A program made the translations under genes and the position numbers. Positions 24,722 to 33,642 of a stretch of DNA of 41,539 nucleotides are shown here, piece after piece. Source of the stretch: Alphaproteobacteria bacterium (GTDB taxonomy: Bacteria; Pseudomonadota; Alphaproteobacteria; Rhizobiales; Xanthobacteraceae); NCBI GenBank assembly GCA_005884765.1, contig VAZV01000211.1:1-41539 (forward strand), written 5' to 3'. Below the pieces are notes generated by a model that was not told where the DNA came from, searched no databases, and saw only the letters and a list, made by a program, of their open reading frames with translations. Positions within the stretch are counted from its first letter, which is position 1. The number at the start of each line of letters is the position of its first letter.

Positions 24722-27091
24722 GCTACCTGCGCAGACGGCGCTTCGACGGCGGCCACAGGCGCCGGCAGCACTTCGGTCGCGCCGAGCGCCTCTTCGCTGG
24801 TCGCAGGCGTAGGCGAAACTTCCGGCAGCAGCGCAGCCGATGGCGAGGGGCTGCCGGAAACCGGCAAGGCGGTCTCTGGTGGCGCGGTCTCTGATGGCGC
24901 TGTCTCTGGTTGCGCCGGCTCGGCGGGTGCTTCCGCCACGGTCTCGACCGGTGCTTCCGCCGCGGTCTCGACGGAGGGAGGTGTCTCGGCTGCTGCGGGT
25001 TCAACGGCCGCTGGCTTCGGCGGCAGTGGCGGGCGGCGGTCCATGCGGTAGCCGAGCGCGCGCAGGATCGAGCTAAAATCTTCGCCGGCCGAGCCGGTGA
25101 GCGATGTCATCGCTTGGGTCACGACGAAGCTGCGGCCATCGAACGCGCCGGCGGGCTTGGTGCCGGGCGAGGTCTCGCGCCAAGCGAGCGCCGGGCGAAT
25201 GAGATCGGCCAGCCGTTCCAGTATATCGACGCGCACCGCGCGTTCGCCACATTGCCGGTAGCCCAACACGCGGTAGGCATCGCGGGCAAGCGCGTTGTCG
25301 ACCGGAAACGAGGTGCGGCCAGAGCTTGCCAGATGCTGCGCATTGGAGAGCAGCGAGAGATCGACATCGTCGTGCTTCAGCGCCCACAATAGCGAGGCCA
25401 GCGATCGTGCCGCCGGTTTCAAAAGCGCCGGTAGATAGAGGTGATAAGCGCCGAAGCGGACACCGTATTTGCGCAAAGAAGCCCGCGACGGCTGATCGAG
25501 GTCCTTCATCTCGGAGGCGATCTTGGCGCGCTCCAGGACGCCAAGCGCCTCGACCAGCTGGAACGCGATGCCGCGCGCGATGCCGGTAATGTCCTCGGCC
25601 TTGGTGAGTTCGAACAGCGGACCCAGCAGCTTTTCGATATGGCTCTTCAGCCACAGATCGAGCCGCGCCTGGACTTTGTCGCGCGCCGCACCATTGAGCC
25701 GCTCGTCGGCTACGATGCGAAGCCGCGGATGCAGCGCGTCCTCGGCTGCCACAAGCTTGGCAACAGCATCGCCGGTCCAGCGGATCGTGCCATCCGAGGT
25801 CAAAACGAACTGATCGTCGGGTGCTGTGCCCAGCTTTTCGGCACGCGTGTCGATCTCGCCGGCCAGCGCCTTTTGCGCGGTCGCCTGCAAGGCTTTCGCA
25901 TCGGAACCGGCCTCTGTCGCGTCGGGCGCGAAGGTGAATCCGTCGAGGCGGCCGATCACATGGCCCTCAACGGTGACTTCGCCGGTCTTGCCGATTTCCG
26001 TATTCAAAACGCTGTTCTCCCGCAGGCGGCGCATCAATACACTGGTACGACGATCAACGAAACGCTCCGTAAGCCGTTCATGCAGCGCGTCGGATAATTT
26101 ATTTTCGACCTCGCGCGTAATTCCCTGCCAATGCTCGGGATCGGCCAGCCAATCCGGCCGATTGGCGACAAAGGTCCAGGTGCGGATCTGCGCGATCCGG
26201 CCCGACAGCGTGTCGATATCGCCATCGGCGCGATCGGCCTGATCGACCTGGGCGGCAAACCAGGCGTCGGGAATGCGGCCGTTCTTCATCAGAAAACCGA
26301 ATAAACTCGTCACAAGTTCGGCATGCGCTGCCGGCGAAAGCTTGCGGTAATCCGGAATCTGGCAGGCCTCCCACAGCCGCTCCACGGCGCTCGCGCCGTG
26401 CGCCATATCGCGCACGTCGGAATCGCGCGCGGCGTGATCGAGCACGCGCAGATCTTCGGCGATCGGCGCGCGGGTCAGCGCGTCATGACCGGGCGTCAGC
26501 GCCAAGGAGACCTGCAAGGCGCCGAGCGATGTGAAATCCAGCTTCGAATTGCGCCATTGCAAAACTTTCACACTGTCGAAGCTGTGGTTCTGCAACGCAT
26601 TGACGAGCTCCGGCTCGAACGGGGCACAGCGGCCGGTGGTCCCGAAGGTGCCGTCACGGGTGGCGCGCCCGGCTCTCCCGGCGATCTGGGCGAATTCGGA
26701 CGGGTTGAGGCGGCGGAACTGGTAGCCGTCATATTTTCGGTCGGAGGCAAAGGCGACGTGATCGACGTCGAGGTTCAGTCCCATGCCGACCGCGTCGGTC
26801 GCGACCAGATAATCAACGTCGCCGGACTGGAACAGCTCAACTTGCGCGTTTCGAGTGCGCGGCGACAGCGAGCCCAGCACCACGGCCGCGCCGCCGTGCT
26901 GGCGGCGGATCAGCTCGGCGATCGCATAAACCTCGTCGGCCGAGAAGGCGACAATCGCGGTGCGCCGGGGCTGCCGGGTGATCTTGCGATCGCCGGCGAA
27001 TTCGAGCTGCGACAGCCGCGGACGCGTGATGATGGAGGCGCCGGGCAGCAGCCGCTCGACGATCGGGCGCATGGTGGCCGCGCCGAGCAGC

Positions 27092-27149
27092 AGCGTTTCG
27101 TCGCGGCCGCGCCGATTGAGAGCGTTTCGTCGCGGCCGCGCCGATTGAG
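27092..27149. repeat. Perfect 29-bp tandem duplication
   Basis: The 29-base unit AGCGTTTCGTCGCGGCCGCG plus CCGATTGAG occurs at 27092-27120 and directly again at 27121-27149 with no mismatch. As 29 is not a multiple of three it shifts the helicase frame. Identity of the copies suggests a very recent event or an assembly error. Confidence 0.95.
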
Positions 27150-27521
27150 GATGCGGTCGGTGAAGACGTGCCCGCGATCGAGATCGGCTGCGATCTGGAC
27201 TTCGTCGACCGCGAGGAACGACACGTCGATATCCCGCGGCATTGCCTCCACGGTGGAAACCCAGAACCGGGGGCTTTTCGGCTTGATCTTCTCTTCGCCG
27301 GTGATCAGCGCGACGGAATCGACGCCGGCCCGATCGGCGATCTTGTTGTAGACCTCGCGCGCGAGTAGCCGCAGCGGCAGGCCGATCATGCCACTGGAAT
27401 GGCCGAGCATCCGCTCGATCGCCAGATGGGTCTTGCCGGTGTTGGTCGGCCCGAGCACCGCGGTGACGCCGGAGCCGGGAGCCCGTTCGCGGGTGAACGC
27501 TGCTTGAGGGGAGAAAGCCAT

Positions 27522-27827
27522 ATTTTCTAGGGTTTCTGTCGTCGCGTGGATTAAGTGCGTGGACTTAAGATTGTGTCACAATGCGACGCCTGCGAGGTCG
27601 CGGCTTAAGCTCTGGAACGAGTCTAGAACGAATCGCGCCCGAATCGCTGACTCCACCCCATGTCCTGCTTCGTTCACCGCAACATCTCGCGTTGATGCTT
27701 TAACGCGGCACTAGATCAAGTTTGACGCGCCTCTACAAGCGGCGGTTCGACGGTGGATTTCTTAAAATTTTGGCAACTCCGGAGTCGAATCAAAAGGCGA
27801 CAAGAGTCAAGCCGTGACTGAGGGGGC
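27522..27827. other. Intergenic stretch, no gene seen
   Basis: About 300 bases lie between the helicase start and the stop of the DUF3108 gene on the same strand. I see no open frame with recognisable content and no convincing terminator or RNA. It probably holds the helicase promoter. Confidence 0.5.
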
Positions 27828-28736
27828 TCACTGCGTCTTGGCGACGCGCGGCGGCGTCGGCTGGGTGATGAACTGGGTCGCCTCCAACATCGCCGGACCG
27901 AGTGGGGTCGGGACCTTCAGCCAGTACGGCACCAGGACCCGGGTTCCCGCGACCGGTGCAAATGCGATCTCCATGCTGCGCTGGGCGGCAAGATATTTAA
28001 TCACCGGGCGATCGGGAATATAACCCGCGACCGGCGCGAAATAGAGCGCGCAAACCACGACCGGGCCGCGATAGCCGCGCTCGGCCTTCACCGTTTCCAT
28101 GCGCTTGAAATCGAGCTTCAGGTCGTAGCGCATGCGGCCGTCGAACACTGCGACGCCGGCTCGGCAGGCATCGGGACCGAGCGGATCGGCGGTGCCGGGC
28201 ACCCGCAGGAGCGTTGCCGTCATCGGATCAAAGACGGCGCGGCGATGCGCATCAGTCACCGGAATGCGGTCGGCATCGACCGGCGGCTCCGGATTGATCC
28301 CGAATTCCTTGACGTTGCCGTTGGCAAGAATGATGTGGATCGCCTCGGATTTCTTCGCAGTGGTCGTGGTCCCGGAATAATTGGTCGCAACCAGCGCGCC
28401 GTTGACAACGCGGCCCTGGGACGCGCTGGTGCCGCTTGCGCCGGAAAAGGCCTTCAACATGCCCGACGTGCCGCCGGAAGCAGAAGCGGCGAACTGATCG
28501 TCGCCGATCTCGATGGTCCAGGCGCCTCGGCCAACGGGGATGCCCGACAGCGTCGCCTCATATTGCGCGTCCAGCCTGCCCTGGGCCGAGGCCGAATGCG
28601 GCGCCGCCAGCAGCATGACCGCGCCGGCGAGCCCAAACCAAAGCTTCGATGACAGCTTCCTTGCAGGCCTGGTCGAAATCACTGTCTGGGTGGTCACTGA
28701 CCGACGGTCCTGCTGGTAGCGCGCGCTAAAGTACAT
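27828..28736 (-). CDS. DUF3108 exported protein
   Basis: The protein is up to 302 residues long with a signal segment (WFGLAGAVMLLAAPHSASAQG) followed by a DUF3108 domain: YEATLSGIPVGRGAWTIEI, then repeated beta strands and RMRYDLKLDFKRM. Family members are periplasmic beta-rich proteins of unknown function. The ATG at 28736 lacks a clear ribosome-binding site; GTG at 28697 (VTTQTV) is preceded by AGGA and gives a more typical leader, so it may be the true start. It diverges from rpmB. Confidence 0.85.
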   Translation of the reverse strand: MYFSARYQQDRRSVTTQTVISTRPARKLSSKLWFGLAGAVMLLAAPHSASAQGRLDAQYEATLSGIPVGRGAWTIEIGDDQFAASASGGTSGMLKAFSGASGTSASQGRVVNGALVATNYSGTTTTAKKSEAIHIILANGNVKEFGINPEPPVDADRIPVTDAHRRAVFDPMTATLLRVPGTADPLGPDACRAGVAVFDGRMRYDLKLDFKRMETVKAERGYRGPVVVCALYFAPVAGYIPDRPVIKYLAAQRSMEIAFAPVAGTRVLVPYWLKVPTPLGPAMLEATQFITQPTPPRVAKTQ

Positions 28737-28933
28737 CTAAGCAAAAATATCCGCCGAACAACGAATTGGCGTGGTTTCGGGCCAAAATGCCCGCCTCATC
28801 TGGAACCCCGCCAAGCTCGCTTTGGAATACGCCCTTTATATGATCCATAAGCTGTGGGAAGCCTCGCGTTAAGACAGCGGGAAACCTTGCGAAATTGGCT
28901 CTTCGCGGCCCAAAACCTTGGACGTCCAGAACC

Positions 28934-28962
28934 TTGACGATTTGAGGCTTCCCCCCTATACG
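28934..28962 (+). promoter_or_regulatory. Sigma70-like promoter for rpmB
   Basis: TTGACG at 28934-28939, a 17-base spacer, then TATACG at 28957-28962, close to consensus. The predicted start near 28969 leaves an 88-base leader before the rpmB ATG. The position fits a constitutive ribosomal-protein promoter. Confidence 0.65.
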
Positions 28963-29056
28963 TCCGCGGTTCCTGGAAATGGACGAGATTTTGAACCCCC
29001 GTGGCGCCGATCAAATGGCGCGCTGGTTTAACGGGGATGGAAGAGGATTTCTTGCG

Positions 29057-29365
29057 ATGTCGCGGCGCTGCGAACTGACGGCCAAGGGCCCGCTGGTGGG
29101 TCACACGGTGAGCCACTCCAACATCAAGACTAAGCGGCGCTTCCTGCCGAACCTGTGCAACGTCACATTCATTTCCGACGCGCTCGGCAAGAACGTGCGC
29201 TTGCGCGTCTCCACCAACGCGATCAAGAGCGTCGACCACAATGGCGGCCTCGATGCGTTTCTATTGAAGGCCCGCGTCGCCAACCTCTCGCCGCGCGCGC
29301 TCGAATTGAAGCGCCAGATCGAGAAGAAGAAGGCGGCGGCAGAGCCTGCGAAGCAAGCGAGCTGA
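29057..29365 (+). CDS. rpmB: 50S ribosomal protein L28
   Basis: The 102-residue protein is L28: MSRRCELTAKGPLVGHTVSHSNIKT at the start and KRRFLPNLCNVTF soon after, with a lysine/alanine-rich C-terminal tail extension usual in alphaproteobacteria. L28 binds the E-site region of the large subunit. The ATG at 29057 (after GAGGATTTCTTGCG) is preferred over an in-frame start at 28979, which would add 26 unrelated residues. A strong promoter lies 95-120 bases upstream. Confidence 0.97.
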   Translation: MSRRCELTAKGPLVGHTVSHSNIKTKRRFLPNLCNVTFISDALGKNVRLRVSTNAIKSVDHNGGLDAFLLKARVANLSPRALELKRQIEKKKAAAEPAKQAS

Positions 29366-29543
29366 GTTCTAGTCGCAATCGCAGAGCGCCACCGGTACAC
29401 CGAGGAGCCCGCCCAGTATCAGGACGCGGCTTTCCTCCCACCGGATGCTGTTACGAAGCGCCCAAATATTTGCCGCCTGCACCCCCCACGCTGCACGCCA
29501 TCATCAATGGGACCGGCTGATTAAGGTCGAAGCTGAGCGAGCT

Positions 29544-29738
29544 TCAATCGTAGAGTTGGAGCGTGACACCGCGCTCTGAGAGCTCTCCATCGGCTGCGCC
29601 GGCGTGCTGCAGAACTGCGCCGGCGATAACGTGCAGGAGCAAGAATAGGATCAGTATGGCCGCGACCAGCATCTCTTCCGTGCGCGCCGGAAGCTGCACC
29701 GATGACTTGCGCCGGGACGGAGCCTCATCTGTCAGCAT
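29544..29738 (-). CDS. Small single-pass membrane protein
   Basis: A 64-residue protein beginning MLTDEAPSRRKSSVQLP, with one hydrophobic helix (MLVAAILILFLLLHVIAGAVL, about residues 23-43) and a short polar tail. The composition fits a real small membrane protein. An upstream in-frame ATG at 29762 adds eight residues. No family is recognised, and the neighbours (rpmB and an unannotated stretch) give no hint of role. Confidence 0.5.
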   Translation of the reverse strand: MLTDEAPSRRKSSVQLPARTEEMLVAAILILFLLLHVIAGAVLQHAGAADGELSERGVTLQLYD

Positions 29739-29762
29739 GATGGTGCGCTCCCGAAGATGCAT

Positions 29763-30235
29763 TCAGCTCGCCAACGATGCCGTGTTGGGCCTGATCGAGA
29801 AGATCACGGTGCTGGAAGAGAATACGTTCCGCCTGCAGTCGGCGCGAATGATGCAAAGCATCGACAATCGTCACAAGAATGCTTTTTATGGTTCGGAGTA
29901 GACTTGGCGATAATTCATTAAGAGAAATCTTCGTCGCAATTGATGGCGCGTACCTCACCGTCGATGCTCCTGCTCTCAATAACACGGCGCGCACCCTAAC
30001 CTGGGCGTTCCAGTCCGCATGTGATCCGAATTACATTTCGACGCGTGTTGATCCGATCGCAAACTCGCCCCCGATACGGCGTCATATCGATCTATCTGGG
30101 AACGAAGTTTGGGCGGGCACGACGAACATCGTGACGTTCGACGGGATGGAATCGGATTGCTTACACCGGCCGACCTGCTCCTTCGGGAACGACGGCAAAT
30201 GAGTGTGGTGACATTGGCGTGGTAAAGACTGGAAT
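29763..30235. other. Intergenic stretch, no confident gene
   Basis: About 470 bases contain a 107-codon open frame (29879-30202, plus) with no recognisable domain or ribosome-binding site, and overlapping frames on the other strand. Lower GC than surroundings in part. I do not call a gene. Confidence 0.4.
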
Positions 30236-30313
30236 AGCTCGCCGGCGGGACGCGAACCTGCAACCGGACCGTTGACAACGGCCTGGTCGAACGATCCGGC
30301 CGTTCTGCTTTAG
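30236..30313 (-). pseudogene. Degenerate tRNA-like sequence (GTC anticodon loop)
   Basis: On the minus strand a 7-base loop TTGTCAA is flanked by GGCCG/CGGTC, a near-perfect anticodon stem, giving anticodon GTC (Asp). A T arm GCAGG-TTCGCGT-CCCGC with one mismatch follows at the right distance. The D arm and 5' acceptor strand do not fit, and no CCA is encoded. This looks like a decayed tRNA remnant next to the peroxidase operon; it could be chance. Confidence 0.3.
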
Positions 30314-30319
30314 GCTGCC

Positions 30320-31771
30320 TCAGCCCGTTAGGGATCCGAGATAGCGGATCGCCGCCATGCTCGGCAGGAAGGTGTAGGCGCCGCCTTTGGTGGTGACGAA
30401 CCGTGGCAACCCCCGCAGCCGGATCGGTGCGCCGGATTTCAGCGGCAGGTCGAACCAGCTGGTCTCCGGCTCATTGGCGCCGAGCAGCGGATCGTTGGAG
30501 CCGGTGATCCGCGGATCCTGCAGGCCAAGGTTCAGCCAGTCGCACGACATCGCCTCGAATTGCGCACCGAGGTTGGCGCCGATGAAATTGCCGAGCAATC
30601 CGCGCTTCGGTTCATTGGGATCGCGCGGTTTCGCCGGATCATGGACATAAGCGGGTCCATAGGGCATGCCGCGACGGACCAGACGCCGGCTATGATTCGC
30701 CACCCGTTGCACGATCTGCCCGCCCCGCGGGTTGCAGCGCCGGATGTGAGCTCCGTAGGGGCAACGCGCGGCGCCATCGTCGTCGAAATTGGTGTAGTCG
30801 AACTTGGTCCGGCTCACATCGGGCGACGGATTGGGCGTATCGGGGGACAGTGCCAGCGGCACGCCATTGCGCCAGCGGCCGCACATGGCGGCGGCGATCA
30901 CCTCGCGCAGGGCATCGTGACGCGGGAGGCGCTGGCCTTCCTTCACCTGGATGTTCGCCTCTGCGCCGGGCGGCAGCAATTCGTTCACCTTCGGGTGCTC
31001 GAGCAATTCGGTCGCAGCCGCGGTGAGATACTCCTCGAAGCCGACCACGTCCTGCTCCAAGACCCGAAAGGCGTTGAAGCTGCCATTGTATCCGAGTGGC
31101 TCCGGCTCCGGGATGCGCCACTTCAAACCTTCGAAATTGGTCGGATATCCGAGCAGCGCGGTGCCGAGCGGCGCCATCGGCTGGCTGTCCGAAAAACTGT
31201 CGCGGTCGTGGATCTCTGCGAACCTCGGTTGCGAGATGTTGTCCTGGTAATTGAAATGAACGTAGTCGCCGTCAAAACACCAGCCGTCGCGCACTCTGAG
31301 CAGCTTGAAGGCCTGTTGGCCTCCGACGGCGTCGTGCTGAACGCGATCGAGCTGAGCGACGTCGTCGGCGTAGATCGACGCGATGAGATGGACCCGCGCC
31401 GGTTCGTTGAAGGGCTGCTCCCAGTTTTCCGGCGCACTCGGTCCGGCGTCCCCGAGCTTGATCGCCCGCTTGTTCATGCCTTGGACGAACTCGGTCGGGA
31501 AGGTCGCGAGCGAGGCGGCCGGAGTGCCGAGCGCCCGCAATCCCTCAAAGGTCAGGCCGATGTTGAAACAGGTGTCCGGCTTGGTCGCCCAGCGCTGCCC
31601 GGACTCGGTTGCGATCTGCGGAACGCCGCCAGTGCCGGATGTAGCGGCGGTGAGCCAGCGGCGAGCCGCGGCGCGGTCGCTGATTTCGAGCATGAGGTAG
31701 CGCACGCGAGGCTTGCGATAGCCGCGCAGGATGTTGCCCTGCACGTCGGCCGGATTGAATTTGCAGCTCAC
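30320..31771 (-). CDS. DyP-type peroxidase with altered GxxDG motif
   Basis: The 483-residue protein matches dye-decolorising peroxidases: a proximal-heme block CPYGAHIRRCNPRG (His342) and the preceding block VHFNYQDNISQPRF. The canonical distal motif is GxxDG (FGFRDGISQP); here both glycines are Asn (N174, N178) while the catalytic Asp177 is kept. No signal peptide is seen, so the enzyme is probably cytosolic or encapsulated. The start overlaps the stop of the upstream unknown gene by four bases (ATGA), placing it third in an operon with a catalase-like gene. DyPs oxidise dyes, lignin model compounds or Mn with H2O2. No export system or encapsulin is next to it. Confidence 0.93.
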   Translation of the reverse strand: MSCKFNPADVQGNILRGYRKPRVRYLMLEISDRAAARRWLTAATSGTGGVPQIATESGQRWATKPDTCFNIGLTFEGLRALGTPAASLATFPTEFVQGMNKRAIKLGDAGPSAPENWEQPFNEPARVHLIASIYADDVAQLDRVQHDAVGGQQAFKLLRVRDGWCFDGDYVHFNYQDNISQPRFAEIHDRDSFSDSQPMAPLGTALLGYPTNFEGLKWRIPEPEPLGYNGSFNAFRVLEQDVVGFEEYLTAAATELLEHPKVNELLPPGAEANIQVKEGQRLPRHDALREVIAAAMCGRWRNGVPLALSPDTPNPSPDVSRTKFDYTNFDDDGAARCPYGAHIRRCNPRGGQIVQRVANHSRRLVRRGMPYGPAYVHDPAKPRDPNEPKRGLLGNFIGANLGAQFEAMSCDWLNLGLQDPRITGSNDPLLGANEPETSWFDLPLKSGAPIRLRGLPRFVTTKGGAYTFLPSMAAIRYLGSLTG

Positions 31772-32538
31772 CAGCCCACTCCGAATTGCTGGCGGACCTG
31801 GGCCGCGGAATAGCCGGGATAGGCGCGGTAGCCGCTGCCGAGCGACACGTTGCGATTGACGTTAAGTTGCAGGATCAGTTTGCGCGGCAACAGCCGCAAA
31901 TCGTCGTTGCCGGCGCCCGCATCGCCATTGGCTTCTTCCTGGTCGCGCAGGATATCGGTCGCGACGTCCGACACCTGATAGATGTCGTGGTCGTGCACCC
32001 AATCGATGAATTTCTCGACGTGCTTCGCCGACGGGATCACGTCCTCACCGCCTTCGACCAGTTCCACCACGGCGTCGAACACGCTCCCGATGGTGACAAT
32101 GAAGTCGCGGATGTAGTTCGAGAAATCCCCGTCATAGACCGAGAACATGCAGATATTGTCGTCGACGATCACGAAGCGCGCAAAGTGCACGGTGCCGACA
32201 TTGTCGAGGCCCGCGTAAATCTCGTCCTTGTTCTGGGCGATGGCGAGCGCGGCCAGGGCACGGCCGACCGCCGATTTGTCCTTGAGCGGCATGACCAGGT
32301 TCATCATGCGCTGGACATTGTCGCCGGGCTGCACGGATGGACGAGGGCCGCCTTCCAGACGTTTCACCGGCGTGCGCCACGCCCAATAGGGCACCAGGAT
32401 CCGGCCTGCGATGAACGCGAAGGGTTTCGTGGTGGCAAGCCAGTCGACCCACTGATCGAGCTTGTCGCCAAGCCAGTCGAACCAGCCTTTCTGGCTTGTT
32501 CCGCCTTCTGCCTTGGTCTTGGTTCCGTTCCTTGCCAT
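31768..32538 (-). CDS. Uncharacterised protein of the peroxidase operon
   Basis: A 256-residue protein with no signal peptide. The centre contains GTVHFARFVIVDDNICMFSVYD followed by DFSNYIRDFIVTIG, a beta-alpha pattern that suggests a ferredoxin-like (dimeric alpha/beta barrel) fold, as in many heme-related accessory proteins; the assignment is only by look. The N-terminus is lysine-rich, and the region from about residue 65 reads VKRLEGGPRPSVQPGDN. The ATG at 32538 is five bases from the stop of the catalase-like gene and its own stop overlaps the DyP start, so it is fully embedded in this operon. Function unknown; a partner of one of the two heme enzymes is likely. Confidence 0.7.
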   Translation of the reverse strand: MARNGTKTKAEGGTSQKGWFDWLGDKLDQWVDWLATTKPFAFIAGRILVPYWAWRTPVKRLEGGPRPSVQPGDNVQRMMNLVMPLKDKSAVGRALAALAIAQNKDEIYAGLDNVGTVHFARFVIVDDNICMFSVYDGDFSNYIRDFIVTIGSVFDAVVELVEGGEDVIPSAKHVEKFIDWVHDHDIYQVSDVATDILRDQEEANGDAGAGNDDLRLLPRKLILQLNVNRNVSLGSGYRAYPGYSAAQVRQQFGVGW

Positions 32539-32543
32539 CACAT

Positions 32544-33584
32544 TCACTCCGGTAGAAACGGGCACTGTGTGACGCCACGCCGCTTGCGCGAATCCTCGTA
32601 GGCGTCGCGGCGGGCTTTGAGGGTCGGATCGGCCGAGGGTTCGATGCCGGGCACGAGGCGCCACGGATTGAAGCTCAGCTTCTCGCCGTCGCGGACCTGA
32701 TCCTCGGCGACCTTTTTCAGCGTCAGCGTCCCCATCACGACCCGGACGCGCCGGGCCGGCCACGGCACGGTGGGATCGTCGAGCGCGTCGCCGGCCTCGC
32801 CGATCGTCATCATCAGCATCATCCGGGCCGGCCACTCCTTGAGCCGCCGGCGAAGTTCTTCCTGCAGGTACTCGTTGTCCGGATTCTTGCTGGTATCCTT
32901 GGTGGTCTGAACACCGGCGACCGGCTTCCAGGAGAAGCGAACTGGGCGGCGCACGCCGTCAGGACCGACGATGAAGAAAGTATGCACGGCATGATAGACG
33001 GCGCGGACATAGCTTACGGGCGCGCCGATCATTCCGGCCTGGAACACCGCGAGCTGGGCGAAGCGATGCTTGTTGGCGTAATCAAGCGTGCCGGCATCGC
33101 CGCTTTGGTTTTGTCCCGGCGGCGGGTTGGGAAGCGGACGCATGAGCGACAACAGATCGCCGATCTTGCGCAACGCCGATTCCCGCTTGACCGGCGTCTG
33201 CCGCGCGCTCTTGGTGAAGTCGAGAAACTCATCGACGCCGCGCACGAAGAACTCGCCGAGCGTCATCGCGATCAGGTCGGTGGCGCGGTCGCCTGCCAAA
33301 TGGAAGCGCACAGCCATTCCCCGCACGTCGTTCCAGCCGTCATGCCGTTTCGGACTGCCCGATCCGTTGGAGAACCGCACCGTGACGGGGATGGGGACCC
33401 GCTTTCCCTGAACGCGCTTGATCTGAAAGTGCTCGGCGATGCAGTAGGTGCGCGCCACCTCGGAGGCCTCGAACGTGCCTTTGACCCCGATGCCGACGGT
33501 GTGAATCGGTCTTTTCCCGGGATCATGATCCGGGAAATCGGCGATGATGCTATCGACCAGCCGCTTGGCCACGGGATCGTCCAT
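32544..33584 (-). CDS. Catalase-family heme protein (SrpA-like)
   Basis: The 346-residue protein is a small catalase relative. RPIHTVGIGVKGTFE keeps the distal His28, VRFSNGSGSP and DVRGMAVRFH follow the catalase order, and GIEPSADPTLKARRDAYEDS near the C-terminus keeps the heme-ligand Tyr329. The segment that carries the distal Asn in full catalases (VGNN) reads IAMT, so that residue seems missing. Proteins of this class often act as peroxidases, not catalases. No signal peptide is seen. It is the first gene of the three-gene peroxidase operon, starting 59 bases downstream of the stop of the cyclase-ATPase gene. ATG 33584 is chosen over 33614 because of the upstream GGGGAGGCGGC. Confidence 0.87.
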   Translation of the reverse strand: MDDPVAKRLVDSIIADFPDHDPGKRPIHTVGIGVKGTFEASEVARTYCIAEHFQIKRVQGKRVPIPVTVRFSNGSGSPKRHDGWNDVRGMAVRFHLAGDRATDLIAMTLGEFFVRGVDEFLDFTKSARQTPVKRESALRKIGDLLSLMRPLPNPPPGQNQSGDAGTLDYANKHRFAQLAVFQAGMIGAPVSYVRAVYHAVHTFFIVGPDGVRRPVRFSWKPVAGVQTTKDTSKNPDNEYLQEELRRRLKEWPARMMLMMTIGEAGDALDDPTVPWPARRVRVVMGTLTLKKVAEDQVRDGEKLSFNPWRLVPGIEPSADPTLKARRDAYEDSRKRRGVTQCPFLPE

Positions 33585-33642
33585 GCCGCCTCCCCTGCCG
33601 GCGGACCGGTACACGCCTTAAGGGTGCCAAGCTCGCCTCCAC

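Larger units (their letters stand above)
23968..27521 (-). pseudogene. SUV3-like DEAD/DEAH helicase, frame broken by 29-bp duplication
   Basis: Two open frames together form one large helicase. The N-terminal part (27521 downward) has Walker A GPTNTGKT at residues 24-31 and DEVQ at 106-109. The longer part, from about 27085 to the stop at 23968, has motif VI QIAGRAGR, a helical middle and a low-complexity tail rich in basic RGG/RD segments with EQTQ repeats. Between them, bases 27092-27120 are repeated exactly at 27121-27149. Removing one 29-base copy joins the frames as DETLLLGAATMRP and gives one protein of 1174 residues. With the duplication the product stops early. This is either a real inactivation, a reversible slip, or an assembly artefact. 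The relatives are mitochondrial-type RNA helicases (MgpS/SUV3). Confidence 0.85.

Noticed and set aside
24910..25392. Long open frame on the plus strand opposite the helicase
   Set aside because: It is an antisense shadow of a high-GC coding region; no domain, no ribosome-binding site, and the opposite strand has strong helicase motifs.
29879..30202. 107-codon plus-strand frame in the gap before the peroxidase operon
   Set aside because: No recognisable domain, weak start context, and composition unlike nearby genes; not enough to call a gene.
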